Assembly (NCBI GenBank): GCA_956465555.1
Contig: OY101118.1
Span: forward strand, 1,612,001 to 1,676,000
Length of the DNA stretch: 64,000 bases
Source: Nitzschia sp. pyKryTriq1
Taxonomy: Eukaryota > Bacillariophyta > Bacillariophyceae > Bacillariales > Bacillariaceae
Direction: 5' to 3'
Each line of letters starts with the position of its first letter. Positions within the stretch are counted from its first letter, which is position 1. Positions 9,469 through 21,129 of this stretch are shown here, one piece after another. The notes beneath the pieces were generated by a model that saw only the letters and a list, made by a program, of their open reading frames with translations, did no database searches and was not told the DNA's origin. Both the position numbers and the translations under genes were made by a program.

Positions 9469-10521
9469 CTAGCTCGGTTTGGCGTACATCAGCTTGCCTT
9501 TTTTCTTTCGTTTATTGACCGCAACATAAGCCTTGCCTTTGCTAATGCTGTCGCCAATGCTGGCAGTGCGCTTGATCCCCGTGGCGGCAGAAGAATTGCT
9601 GGCAGTCGACAAAGGAAGGGGATATGCTGTCAATGACGACGACGACTCTAGATTCGAAGCACTAGTAGCAGTGATAGACGATAGTTGGTCCCAACATTCC
9701 TGCAAGCGCCGCTCGATCAACACCTCGTCGGAAGTGTCGAGTGTAGGTGTAGCGTCTTTGGGGGTGCTACTGGGGTTGGTTCTTCCTTGTGGGCTTTCTT
9801 GTGCTCGTAGTATATTGAAATACAGGAGATTCATTCCCACGGTATCAAATTCCGAGATGGATCCAATGGGCAAACCAAAAGTACCACGCTCTTGAACATC
9901 GGAATAGTACAATGTCTTATCCACTAAAGTCTTTTCGGTTGCCCGCACTACGCAGGTTCCATCAAGAGTGGTAGTAGAAGGACCCGAGGACGACCCCAAG
10001 GAATGCAGTGCCTGTGCCATCATGGTTGCCATGGCTTGAGGCGGCCCCGAAAATACATCAATGCCAATAGATTGAGCATGAGCTTCCAATTGAACCTGCG
10101 TCAGTGGCTTGCTCTGGACATATCGTGCTTTGAGAGGCGATGGTGTGGACTGCAAAAAATACCCAATGCGAATTTGCAACTGGGCGAGTGCAGCAGTGGC
10201 GTGGTTCTCTGGAGTGCTGGTGGTGGAACTGCCCGCTTCGTCGTTGGTGGTGGTGGCCATTGTCACAACGTCAAATGTCAAATCTACAAAACTCAGAGCC
10301 TCGCTCAGATCACCGTCCTGAGAAGAAGAGATTGTCGGTTTATCATTGACGAGTTGTGATCTCCAGTACAGTCGACGCGACGGTCGTGAAGCGTTTGTAG
10401 TATTCGTAGCAGCGGTGGCAACAGCGTCGCGGAGCCACTCTTCCACTTGGTTGACATCCAGCAACAATTTCGTTACCAAGTGGATTATGAAGCGGTCCAG
10501 AAATGTAGGAGCGACAGACAT
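9469..10521 (-). CDS. Unrecognised protein with conserved-looking N-terminal and central blocks
   Basis: This is an intronless 350-residue frame from ATG 10521 (MSVAPTFLDRFII). I do not recognise it. Residues 1-30 look helical and amphipathic (FLDRFIIHLVTKLLLDVNQVEEWL). Ser/Thr-rich linkers separate it from a middle block (LQIRIGYFLQSTPSP, then ARYVQSKPLT) and a later folded-looking block (VVRATEKTLVDKTLYYSDVQERGTFGLP). The C-terminus is basic (NKRKKKGKLMY), which may be a nuclear signal. There is no membrane segment or signal peptide. It is divergent from SCC2 with 583 bp between the start codons. Confidence 0.6.
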   Translation of the reverse strand: MSVAPTFLDRFIIHLVTKLLLDVNQVEEWLRDAVATAATNTTNASRPSRRLYWRSQLVNDKPTISSSQDGDLSEALSFVDLTFDVVTMATTTNDEAGSSTTSTPENHATAALAQLQIRIGYFLQSTPSPLKARYVQSKPLTQVQLEAHAQSIGIDVFSGPPQAMATMMAQALHSLGSSSGPSTTTLDGTCVVRATEKTLVDKTLYYSDVQERGTFGLPIGSISEFDTVGMNLLYFNILRAQESPQGRTNPSSTPKDATPTLDTSDEVLIERRLQECWDQLSSITATSASNLESSSSLTAYPLPLSTASNSSAATGIKRTASIGDSISKGKAYVAVNKRKKKGKLMYAKPS

Positions 10522-11104
10522 GGAGCTTCTTTGACAGTACAGTGAGTCGACAAATCAATCTGTCTTTGTGACATAGTATACTGTACCGGTATGGTGGATG
10601 ATGGTCGCCATTCGCCATGGTCAAAAAGTCAACTTGAAAGTACTTGTACGCTGTAAAAGAGTCAACGAAGGAAGATTCCAAAATTTTCAGAGCTGAATAT
10701 CGGGAATGCTCGGCGCGCACTGGCGGGAAGTTTTGGAAGCTTTGACTCCCTCGAACCGAATGCCAAGCTCAGAACCGGGCACCGCCGAGGCTCTTTCCGT
10801 AAAGCCCAGTAGACTTTCTACGGAGGAAGGGTGCTTGCTCCACTCGTTTTCCTACCTTTTTGCGTTGCGTTAGCTCTTGCTTCTTGCGACTTTGGCAATG
10901 ATCAATGATCCCGCAGTTTGTGACGAGCGGAAGGAGATCACTCTTTCGTACCGTATCTACTTGTGTTCATATCAGCACCCGCTGAGACTATAGCCAGCGC
11001 ATTGTGCTTGCGTTGACAGTGACAGTGACAGAGTTCAGTCGGGAGTGTAGATACGTGTGCAAGTGCAATCGTAGCTATCAGATTCATTCTCTTCATCCAG
11101 CAAG
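10522..11104. promoter_or_regulatory. Divergent intergenic region between the unrecognised gene and SCC2
   Basis: This gap of 583 bp separates two genes transcribed away from each other and must hold both promoters. I see no conserved frame. A short GACAGT repeat and pyrimidine tracts lie near the SCC2 start. No core promoter element can be called with confidence. Confidence 0.4.
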
Positions 11105-14100
11105 ATGCAAGCTCCAAACGATTTCGGGGAGCCAGCGGGAGATGTCACTATGCACCCACCCGTAGGAAACAACTTGAACGGCGACAGTGACTTCTTCACC
11201 AACACGATCGAGCGAGTCTTGGCGACCTCGGAGAGTCGGGGAGAATCCCACCTGGAACCATTTACGGCAAAAGAGCTATCGTCGCTTTCGGCACTGTGCA
11301 CCAAGCAAGCCAACCGAAAAGGGCATTTGGATGCAGATCTGGGTTTTGCTGATGTCGATCCAAGCACTACGGGGCAACTAGTGGAGGGGCTACAAAAGCA
11401 CGTGACTTTGGCGTCGAGCATTGACTTTGTTCAAGAAGGATACAAAGCATTACAATCCAACTCGATTGCGATTGAGACGGTAAGATTCAATCAAACATTG
11501 TCGAGTTCTTGCGCTCTACTTTGCGTTCTTTTGAGCCTTTTGGGCTACCTAGTTGTTTTCTTGTACTTGTACTTACCACCTCCTTACTTCCTCTCACTTC
11601 TTCCATACAGTGGCTGGCGCAAGGCGGTAAAAGCCTCCATGACAAAATTAGTATGGGGCTGGAAGCAGCTGCCATCCTTTTGTTCGTCATCAATAGCCCC
11701 GGCATCAATCGATCTGTCATCAATGAGGACGCCATTGAAGCCTCGATTGTGCTGTTCCGCCAGCATCTGGGCAAGAACATTCTTCCTTCGCTGAATCAGG
11801 TGGGCCACATTACAGCGGCCTCGGACAAGGCGGACACTGCCAGCGCCTCGCGGACTCCCTCCACGTCGGCAAAGAAACGAAGACGAAGCAGTGCTGCGTC
11901 CGGGGGGGATACCAGCTTGATTCGGGACATGAAGAAGGTCTATAAACCGATGTACACGACGATTGGGCTCACCGTTCAAATCCTGGAGAGACTAGAGGCT
12001 CTCGTGCAGAAGGTCCCGTTGGATGACCAGCCACTCTTGAACATTTCTTCTGGAGCGCTCATCTCTCTCGAACTGGATCCTGCGTTGCAATCCGATATGG
12101 CAATCGCCCATCAAATTCACGAAGCATCGATTGGTGTCGTAAGTGCCATCTTTCGAAAGTATCCAAGGCATCGGCAGATCATCATTGAAGACTTGTTTCC
12201 AGTCATGCTCAAGCTACCAGCGTACAAAAAGTCTATGCGAACCTATCCTATTCAGTCCTCGTCGATATTGTTTCCCACGGGTCTCAAGACACTTTCTGCG
12301 TCACTGGCACCGGGAGTGGAAATGGGTGCTATCCAAACGATTTCGGCAATGATCCTATCCCTTGTACAGGGCTCTGTAGTCCGACCAGAAATCCTATCCG
12401 AGCACCAGCAGCAAGAGGACGACGACTCGCACCCAAAGCAATTTGAAATCGTTTCGGGGCTTCGAAGCTGTCAATCTGTCAGTGACCTCTTTGTCTCGCA
12501 TCTGCTGGCAAGATGTTCCAAAAAGGGGGAAGACGGTGGGGCGTCCGAGTTTCGGCCGATTTTGTCCAACTTGATTGATGATCTTCTTCTTGTGATGTTG
12601 GTGCCAGAATATCCGGCGGCGGAAATGCTCTTGATCTCTATTGCCAATGGAATAACCCATGATCTGCAGGACATTTGCAACTCCAAAACAAGCAACGTCG
12701 AAACGACGTACGTAAATACAGTCCTGGATGCCTTTGGTAAGATTTGTGCGGCCGAGGCCAAGATTTTGAAGTTTCACCGCGAGCGACCAGTGCGCATTCT
12801 TAGTCAAACCATGCCTTCGACCAGCGAGGAAATGTGCTATTGCAAGAAGGAAGGTTCATTGGTCGGCGGCATGGAGTGTGAACGCTGCCATTCCAAGTAT
12901 CATGCTATTTGTGTCGCTATGACCAAGGAAACTACGCCAGAAATTTGGCTCTGTGATGCATGTCAGTTGGGGCGCATTGTTGATTTTGAACGAGATCGCA
13001 ATACCAATCTGGGGGATCTGGGGTGTTCACCCGATTTGGTGGACGAACAATATTGTATGCGTCGGTTGCTGATTGACTACCTTTCGATCATGACGCGCAA
13101 TTCAGGGGTGGTTGGATTTCAAGATGCCTACGAATTCCATCTCGCAAGATGGTTGTCAGATCTGAATCGAGTCCGCAAGCAGGTGGGGGGTTCTTCTCCT
13201 GGGGGTGAGGGTGCTTCTTCCGGGCGGACTAACATGTGGCCCCTAGTGACGCGATTGACGGAGCTTTGGGATCCAAGGGAGTCGTCCGTGTTGAACACCC
13301 ACGGACAAAATTCTCTCAATGGTATGCTGCATTGTTTGTCAGACGAGGGACGAAGCCGCATCATGGTGAATGTGGCTTGCACACAGTCACAACTCCTCGT
13401 CTCCCACCTCAGTCAACTCGGTCTGTTTGTCAACGAGCTAATCGGAAATAAGTCGTCAGCCCTGCTTCGACGACTCTCTTTAAAGGCACTTGAAAGGGTA
13501 AGTTGCATCGAATTTGTATGGGGTCCCTGTCCTTGTTCATGCCGTCTTCCTCGTCTCCTCACGACATTATGGTTCCTTTCCCACTCAGATCACGGACGCC
13601 GATCCAAAGTTGATGATTTATCCGAAAGTACGCAACGCGGTCACCGCGCGTTTTTCAGACGAAGCTATTTCCGTGCGAGAAGCGGCTGTATCTTTGGTTG
13701 GTCTTTATGTGGTACATTCACCTGCTGTAGCAAACGCGTTTCATCCTGCCTTCATGGTCGGCCTACAAGATCCTGGCACGAGCGTGCGAAAGCGAACCAT
13801 CAAGATCCTTCAAGATATTTTGTGTACCAATCCTTCGTACAAGGGTCGAGCGGAGGCTTGTACTGCCATGCTACGTCTGGCTGCGGATCCAAAAGAAGAT
13901 GATCCTGTCCGAGATGCGATTCACGATCTGTTTCTGAAGGTGTGGCTGGAAAATGGTGAAGACAAAGTGGAACAAGAAGTGGCGTCGCCTGGCAGCCCCG
14001 AGGTGGAAGAGCCTCTGACATCCCTAGGTGGGAAAGTCCTAGATCTGGAATTTGTCAATGCTGCGGGAGGGTTGGTCCCAGTCACTCCAACGCCTCTACC

Positions 14101-16685
14101 TAATGGCGCGCTTTCGCCACCTCTGACAGTCCGAGAGACACGGTCCACAGAAAGGAGGGTAAAGAAGAGAAGAATGCAAGTCCGTTCGGAGATTGCCGCA
14201 GAGCAGATGGTAGAAGTGGTCAAGGCGGCTGACACAGGAGAGCACTTGACGGTCCTTTTTAGAGACCTGTTGGCTGGTGAATCGGATGCCGATAAGGGGC
14301 GAAAGACTTCTGCACGAAAGAAACGTAGATCACTTGCGGAAGGCCACTGTTCCATGCTCGTGGATGCACTGTTTGAAATCTTGCTACGAGTCGAGGAGAA
14401 TCGCTCCAATGCCGGAGGTGCGACGTCGAAGGATGTTGTCGCCGTCATAAGAACTATTGGCGTTTTCACGAGCATCTCACCGAGCGATGTGCACCGACAC
14501 TTGGATACCTTGCTTCCTTATCTGAAAGCCGACAATGGGATGCCGTTTCAGCAAGAAGCTGTGGTTGTAGCGTCCTTGTGTGATACAGTTGCTCGAGTCA
14601 CGCCTGTGTTGAGCAAGGACGAGCTGGATGAGCTAAGTACGACATCGCTTGCTGACGATCTTGTCAAACTCACTTACAAGTTTGGGAGAGAGGCTTTGTC
14701 TTCTGCCGTTCGTGCACTCTCTGCCCTGGCACACCACAAGGAGAGTAGCGAAAGTAGTCCTTTCCGTACCAAGATTCTTAGCTTGGCCAGAACCTTTTAC
14801 GGGTACCTGTTGAAGCATCGGGACGTGGATGACTCAGTGTTGATGAAGGTGAGACTTGTTGGTGGTTTTTTCCCGCCAAAGGCTTGTTATCAGCAATGCG
14901 TTCTAAACCAAACCTATTCATGTGTAGAACAAGGTCAATGCCAACGTGCAGCGAGCGCTCAGCGTGCTCGGAGCTATATGTCGCTACCACGAATCCTCTA
15001 TGGTCGATATGGACATTGATCATGATGAAGACGAAGCCAATGTTCCTCCGGATAGTCTGACCTTTTCAAACATTGCCTCGGTCTTCGAGAATATATTCAC
15101 AGTTTTCCTCTCAAAAAATGATACGCAGACAAAGTGTGCAGCGCTCCGTGGGCTATGCGGTGTTTTCATTTCACATCCTCGGGAAATGCTTCGAATGGAC
15201 GAGTCAGGGTTGATCACCCGAGTAATGGCACCCGGCGCAGCTTCGAGCTTGCAGCTAGAGTCACTTGTGTGCTGGCGCGATATTCTTCTCGTAAGTATCT
15301 CATAATCATCTCCAAAGTCGGATACAGACGGACATCGGCTAACCATGTGTTTACCACAGACCGAGGAGTCCAGGATTGAAAGTGGCGAGGCTAAGAAAAA
15401 GATGGACGCGACAAGGAACATTACAGTTTCAAAGAAAATCTCTGGCGACCAAGACGCAGACGCTACCTTGTTTGGCGGGGTTCTGATAAGTCATGCCCCA
15501 CGTCTGCTTCAGATGACTCAGGTCAGCGACAAGAAGCTCCGCTTCGCGGCCCTGGACCTTGTTGGTCATCTCTTGCGGCAGGGGCAGATCAACCCCAACG
15601 AGACCGTTCCCTTCCTTTTGGCATTGCAGGGAGACGTTGAAGAAGAGGGAATTCGGGCTCTTGCTTTCAAACTTCTTATGATCGAAGGCGAAAAAAGACC
15701 CGATATGCTTCGCCAGCGGGTTTATGCTGGAATCAAACAGGCATACGCATTTCAAAAGACCGTGTACCCAACGAAAGAACATGTTTCTGCGTTGGTCCGT
15801 ATCAGCAAGGACGGCACCGCATACACTGAATGTGTCTTTGGTCGGGTATTCAAGGAGTGCATTGCAGGGATAAGAAAACAGAGGAGAGGCCTCTTTTCGA
15901 GCCTTTTGCGTCGATTCGACCTTCAGAATCATCGAAAAAAGGCGAATGACGTGTCTGGCGGCCGATCTGTGGAAGACAAATTCATTGAAGATCTCCCGCT
16001 CCTTTCTTTCACGGGTCAAGTTCTGGCATATCTGCCATATAGGCTCGCGTCGGACCCACTTTTCATTATCTACACGATCAATTCAGCACTCGCCCTCCGC
16101 GGTCCGGATCTTCTTGATCGACTTGCAAGCTTTTTGCGCCCTTATGGTTTGTGTAGCGCAGACGAAATGGACGAGTCGAATTACGAAGAAGACGCTCTTG
16201 AAATTGCCGCAAAAAGGGAACTGCCACACCATGCTAAGGAAGCAACACGTATGCTAGAACCCGATTTCGATGCCAGGGCCTTTTCCTCCTTGTGTGCCGA
16301 GGCAGCAGCACAGACACTCTTGCTTCGTCTCAAAGACTTCCTCCGGACGGCCTACGACTTCAACGAGTCGCGCATATTTGGGTTCAATCCCGACGCCAAG
16401 GATGAAAAGGAGAAAGCATTTTCGAAAGCATCGCAACTGTCGTACGATTCCGAGCTACCCATGGAAGCAGTCAAAGGAGGCGACGATATGAAGGAAATCG
16501 ACTGCATGATCCTACAGTATGCAGAATTCCGTAGATTGATGAGAGCCGAGGCGAACCTCGAGAGCAACACCATGGATGAGGATTCCAACGATGACGAGGA
16601 TAGTGAGGATGAAGCTGGGCCAAGTCGAAAGCGACCTCGGTCGACCACTAGCGTCGCGGAAATCGAAGATGTCATGTCTCCATAG
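11105..16685 (+). CDS. SCC2: Sister chromatid cohesion protein SCC2/NIPBL, cohesin loader with PHD finger
   Basis: SCC2 loads cohesin on chromosomes. Five exons join in frame: 11105-11479, 11611-13497, 13589-14848, 14928-15290, 15360-16685, giving about 1,735 residues. All introns are GT-AG and phase 0, 69-131 nt. A PHD finger lies at about residues 530-575 (CYCKKEG..MECERCHSKYH..C..WLCDAC, the C4HC3 pattern). It is followed by HEAT repeats with the family's key stretch around residues 765-830 (ARFSDEAISVREAAVSLVGLYV, DPGTSVRKRTIKILQDIL). The NIPBL C-terminal block appears near residue 1510 (GQVLAYLPYRLASDPLFIIYTIN), and an acidic end with a basic KRPR cluster follows. A PHD finger in SCC2 is known from plants. 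The gene is tail to tail with the pantothenate kinase, 123 bp apart. Confidence 0.92.
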
Positions 16686-16784
16686 ACACTTGTATTGCCT
16701 GATTCACCGCTAGTCATTTGAGATCATTGGGTTTAGACACTTGTATTGCCTGATTCACCGCTAGTCATTTGAGATAATTGGGTG
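16683..16784. repeat. Perfect or near-perfect 51-bp tandem duplication at the SCC2 stop
   Basis: Two head-to-tail copies (16683-16733, 16734-16784) both begin TAGACACTTGTATTGCCTG; they differ at about two positions near the end (ATCATTGGGTTT against ATAATTGGGTGT). The first copy starts with the SCC2 stop codon, so most of the repeat is 3' UTR. Confidence 0.95.
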
Positions 16785-16808
16785 TTGAAGAATAGAGAGC
16801 TACTTATT

Positions 16809-18876
16809 CTACGATTGGAATTCGTCGATGTACAATTGGATAGCCTTTTTCAACTCGGTTTCATCGAAATCCTCTTCATCCTGCAAAATAAAATGCAAGG
16901 AAGTGTTAGATCAAATTATTTGTGCGCAGCCTCTCCCTTACGTGCGATACTTACACCGTCTGAGTATTCTATGTGCCAAAATTTGCTCTCTGCCTCGTAA
17001 CTGACGACCTTGCCATTGTAAAGAATATCTACAAGTTCACCTTCGTCATTCTCGATAGGAAAATATTTGGCCACACGTAAGCCCAAGTATCTCTGACCCG
17101 GTAGCTGACTAATTGTGGACTCTTGTTTTGCCTTCTTGGTCTCCCCAAGCTGTATTTCTGACGATTCAGCAATCCGTGGCCTCTTGACGGAATTGGGAGT
17201 GGCATTTTCCGCCTTTTCGGGAACTTCTGATGCTGCCGCTGTAGCGACAGTAGCCGCCTTAGCCTTGGCTTTGACTTTCTCGGCTTTCTTTTCGAGCGTA
17301 GCCTTCAGAGTGGGGACTTCTTCTAGAAGCTGCTTCGCAGAACTTTCCGATCCTTCTTTGCGATCATCCCTCCTCTCCTTCGTCCAGATTCGTGGACTCA
17401 CAGTTTCCTTTTCGCCAACTTGGGCATACTTCTTCAGAGCGTCTAGATCACAAGAGGAACAGGACGAGGTGTTAGCCCCACTCGGAACGCCGAACCATTT
17501 GAACTTTCTGAAACGTACCGTAAACTTCGTCCAACGTGAATTCTTCCCCATCACCGTCATCATATCGGATCTTATACAAGTCATCGTCCATATCTTTCTT
17601 TCCCGGTGAGACCGAGACAATCGTTCCACGGTAAACGAGGTCGCCATCGATGTCTGGATCCGTGAATTGCTTCGCCACACGTTGGCCTAACAACTTGAGA
17701 CGCAGTGCATCCTCCGGGGTGGGCTCACCGGCTTCTTTGGACTTTTCGTTGATCAGATGTCCAATGCCATAGCTAGCCAAATGCTTGGCCTCTTTTATAT
17801 CAAGGTGGGCCAGGGGTAGCTCGTCCGGCTTGCGGAGGCAACGCATCAAAAAGCCCGAGTCTCCACCAGTTACGTATATAGTAGGTTTTTTCTCGCTCAC
17901 CAGCGCTGGCTCTTTCTGGCTTTCTTCAGTCGCGCCGTCGCTTCGATTTCTCAATTCCTTGAGGAATTGTTTGACAATATTTCGGCTGTGTACGCCGACT
18001 TCTTGGAAGATGGAGGTGATCATAGATGTCCTGGTATCCGTGGCAAAAGCAGGCAAATCGTCCAACCCATTGAATTCTTCAAACGAGATCGACGGTAGAT
18101 TACCGCAATAATCCGACAAACTACGAAACCGAGCACACAGTCCTGGCGAGATGCCACCTCCCATGATCTTTCCTTTTGCGTCGAGGCCAGTGTATGTCAT
18201 CGCTGTCCCTCCATCGATGACCAAGAGCGGAAACCGACCTAGCTTAAATCCCGAATACAAACAAGCTGCCCGATCAACTCCAAATGTATCATAGCAACCA
18301 TTTTCTCGCGAGAAAAAATCGGTATTCTCAATACGGAAGATGCGATTTGGAATGTCTGAAAAGGCATAAGCTAAACCTCGTTCATTCTCCTTGTTTGTAC
18401 TGACGATATATACAGATAGACAAGGTGACTTTCGAGCAGCAGCGTGCTGGAGGGCATGAGCTTTGTCGGCCTGCCCTTCATTTCCAAAAACTTCATCATG
18501 GATCACATTGGGTAAAAGATTCGCCAAAAGTTGAAACGACGAAATACTTTTCGTCTCCTTCGCGGTGATGCATGGAGTTCTGACCATCAAGACAAGTAAG
18601 TGATAGCAAAAGGTCATGTTGTGAGTACAAGTAGGTTCTACAGTGCGAGTACAAGCAACAATGTTCGGTACTCTCGCCACAAAGCCGGACCACACACCTC
18701 CAGAAAAGAGTGGCGACAAAGTCATCATTCTTCGATTGCAGCATCGACCAGCTGTAACTTGAGTTTCCAATAACGACGCAAAGGATCTTTGGTTCCTCAG
18801 GATGCGGCACCGCCGTCTTCCATTCGGACAGCGTGCTGACTACCTTGCCGTCTTTCCACTCCAATTTCACCACCAT
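16809..18876 (-). CDS. coaX: Type III pantothenate kinase fused to two Tudor-like modules
   Basis: Pantothenate kinase starts coenzyme A synthesis. Four exons join in frame: 18876-18698, 18579-17519, 17442-16955, 16880-16809, giving 599 residues. The start is ATG 18876 (MVVKLEWKDG). Type III motifs are present in order: CVVIGNSSYSW (ATP loop), a spliced LFWRTP, FGVDRAACL, VIDGGTAMTYTGLD with the catalytic aspartate, MGGGISPGL, and YVTGGDSGFL. The C-terminal 240 residues are not part of CoaX. They hold two similar modules of about 60 residues (near 356-415 and 530-595), each with 'LGxRVAKxF', 'YxGxVVS', 'YxIxYxDGDxEDF', the pattern of Tudor-like or PWWP-like chromatin readers. A lysine- and alanine-rich linker lies between them. 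The splices at 17518/17443 and 16954/16881 restore the second module, which supports one gene. Most eukaryotes use unrelated type II enzymes. Confidence 0.85.
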
Positions 18877-19380
18877 GATGCTTGCTTGTTCCACTGTCTA
18901 CGAATAATATATGGGTAGCAGCAAGAACGGCTAGCCAGGACCCTACCAGCACAGGACTCGTATAGCTTTTCAACACACAAACAAAAGCCGCTGCAAAGGA
19001 AATAAGCTACCGGTATCGTTGGACTTTGGACTTGGTCGGCGGTATCCATACTGTATTGCGGCCTCGCTTAGGGCTGTGAGGCCGCGCTGCGCAAAAAGAT
19101 ATTTCTTTTTGGCAGGAAAAATATGATGCGTAGACTGACTACTGGTAGGTACGTACAAGTACCGGTAGGTACAGAGCTCACAGCTACTGCGTACCAGGGG
19201 TACTGCCGCGTCCTCGCGGGTAAAGTCGGGTACTGTACATACCGGTACAAACGGTACGAGTACAGCACGTTCTACCACCGAGCGGGGCGGCGAACGGGAC
19301 AGGGAAGTATCCTGGTACCGGGGTACGGTACTGGTACCCTGTACTTGTTTGTAGGGACTACCGGTAGGTACTATACACTC
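18877..19380. other. Intergenic gap with GTAC palindrome cluster
   Basis: The first part is likely the pantothenate kinase promoter. From about 19138 to 19370 it is dense in GGTAC, GTACC and ACCGGTA words, with no conserved frame. It ends at the left terminal repeat of the integrase element. Confidence 0.6.
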
Positions 19381-20537
19381 TGCGCTATCCAGCACGTCCC
19401 CCTTTTTGGATAACGCGCTCACGGATACGGTTGTGCTGGACACTTAACGTCGCAGGTCAAGAGTTGGAATTTTCCGCTCTTACAATTATCGACACGGTCA
19501 CCAGTCTGACCGAAGTCGTTCGCTTGCAAGCGAAAACTGCGGCTCACGTCGCCTTGCAGTTCGAAAACAACTGGCTAGCTCGCTACCCAAGACCGTCTCA
19601 CTGTCTTCATGATCAAGGCGGAGAATTCACAGGTTTTGCATTCCAACAAATGCTCAACAGAAATTTGATCCACGATCATTGCACTACCTCTCGCAATCCT
19701 CAGGCCAACGCCGTTTGCGAGAGAATGCACCAAATAATTGGGAACGCACTCCGTGTGCTAACTACCATGCATCCTCCAGAAGGACTCGCAGAAGCCAATC
19801 AATTAATTGATACGGCTATTGCCAACGCGATGTTTGCACATCGTGCCGCTTACAATAGCGCTATTCAAACTACCCCAGGTGGTCTAGCATTTGGTCACGA
19901 CATGGTCGTTGCGCTGCCGCTCATTGCGGATTTGCAAATTATTCGAGCACACAAACAACAACTAATTGATAGGCGCCTCATCAGTGCAAATCAAAAACGA
20001 TTCTCTTATGATTATCGCGTTGGCGAATCAGTACTCAAACTGGCATGTAAGCCCAACAAACTCGAAGCTCGTGCTTTAAGTGGACCGCATGTTATTGAAC
20101 AAGTCCACACCAATGGTACAGTGACAATTCGATTGTCCCCCACCGTGGTTGAAAGAATCTCACTACGACGAATCAAGCCCTACAGGCAATAATGGACGGA
20201 AGAGGTTTTCTCCCTTGTTCCTCAAGGTTTCCTCTTTATTTCTCACGTCAAGCGTTCGCTGTGAACGTCAACCTTGGAGAGGCAGAGTGCGCTATCCAGC
20301 ACGTCCCCCTTTTTGGATAACGCGCTCACGGATACGGTTGTGCAAACGTGCGGCTAATGGTTCCGCCGAATGTCTCCGAATATCAGAGACTGGCGAAGAA
20401 CCTCGGCGATACCCAGCGAGGTTCGGCGAACCTCGGAGGAGTTCCCTTCCCTCTATCAAGGTTTTGAGAATAGACGAAAACACTTGTAAAATAATCCCAT
20501 AATTTCTATATCACGTTAGAGATAACGCACACTCCAC
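19381..20537 (+). mobile_element. Internally deleted LTR retroelement fossil with integrase
   Basis: Identical 56-bp direct repeats (19381-19436, 20288-20343) begin TGCGCTATCCAGC. Between them lies a frame coding an integrase core: LTIIDTVTSLTEVV, HDQGGEFTG and NAVCERMHQ carry the D, D and E of the catalytic triad. A C-terminal part follows (RVGESVLKL..LSGPHVIEQV..LRRIKPY) of the Ty3/gypsy-like type. A purine tract (GGAGAGGCAGAG) sits directly before the right repeat, as a polypurine tract does before a 3' LTR, so the right repeat is probably the start of the 3' LTR (to about 20537, end uncertain). Only the first 56 bp of the left LTR remain. The element is broken and has lost most of its interior, but the identity of the repeats suggests a fairly recent insertion. 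Confidence 0.75.
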
Positions 20538-20680
20538 GGGTACACCCGTACTTCGTCGGTGTACCTGGTACCGGTACGGTACCAGTACACCCCTGGTATG
20601 TATTCTTGTGTACGAACGCCGTGCGCTTCTCGCGGTGGATACGACGTTAATAATGTATGACAAAATAATGGTTCAGGCAG

Positions 20681-21129
20681 GGGTCCATAGCGCGGCGCGA
20701 AGAGCTTTCATGGGGTATGAAGCTTCGCCCTTCGCTCTTAACCATGTTAGGCCCGGACCTCGCAGCCTATCGCGCGTTTTCTCGTGTTGTACGATTCGCT
20801 AGATAACACCGTAGTGAAAAATTATCTCCGGAACACGGTCGGAACACGCACTATTTCCAACGCGACACAACGTGCACATCCAGCACATCCACCCACGTGA
20901 TAACAAGTGTTGTAGTATCTACCCGTCCGGCAATGGATCACTATCACTAAATTCAACGATTGACGTTACGAATCGTCTAAGTATGTTTAGGTGGAGTGTG
21001 CTGTGCAAGAGTACAGGTATGACCTTCAGAGCTGTTTATGATCATTCCAGAGCTTGGCCCATTTTACATACCGGTAGTACTTCATACATACCCCATGAAA
21101 GCTCTTCGCGCGCGCAGCGCTATGGACCC
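20681..21129. mobile_element. MITE-like element with 40-bp terminal inverted repeats
   Basis: The left end (20681-20720) reads GGGGTCCATAGCGCGGCGCG then AAGAGCTTTCATGGGGTATG. The right end (21087-21129) is its reverse complement with a few changes and a short insertion. The 449-bp element has no conserved frame. Its inner part matches 63402-63772 in the opposite orientation, so it is a dispersed family. No target-site duplication could be settled. Confidence 0.8.

Noticed and set aside
17472-18770. Start of coaX upstream of the first intron in the second frame
   Set aside because: The exon 1 frame with IGNSSYSW and the LFWRTP join fits the family; the unspliced reading does not.
20149-20502. 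117-codon plus frame after the integrase
   Set aside because: Runs through the probable 3' LTR; no known domain.
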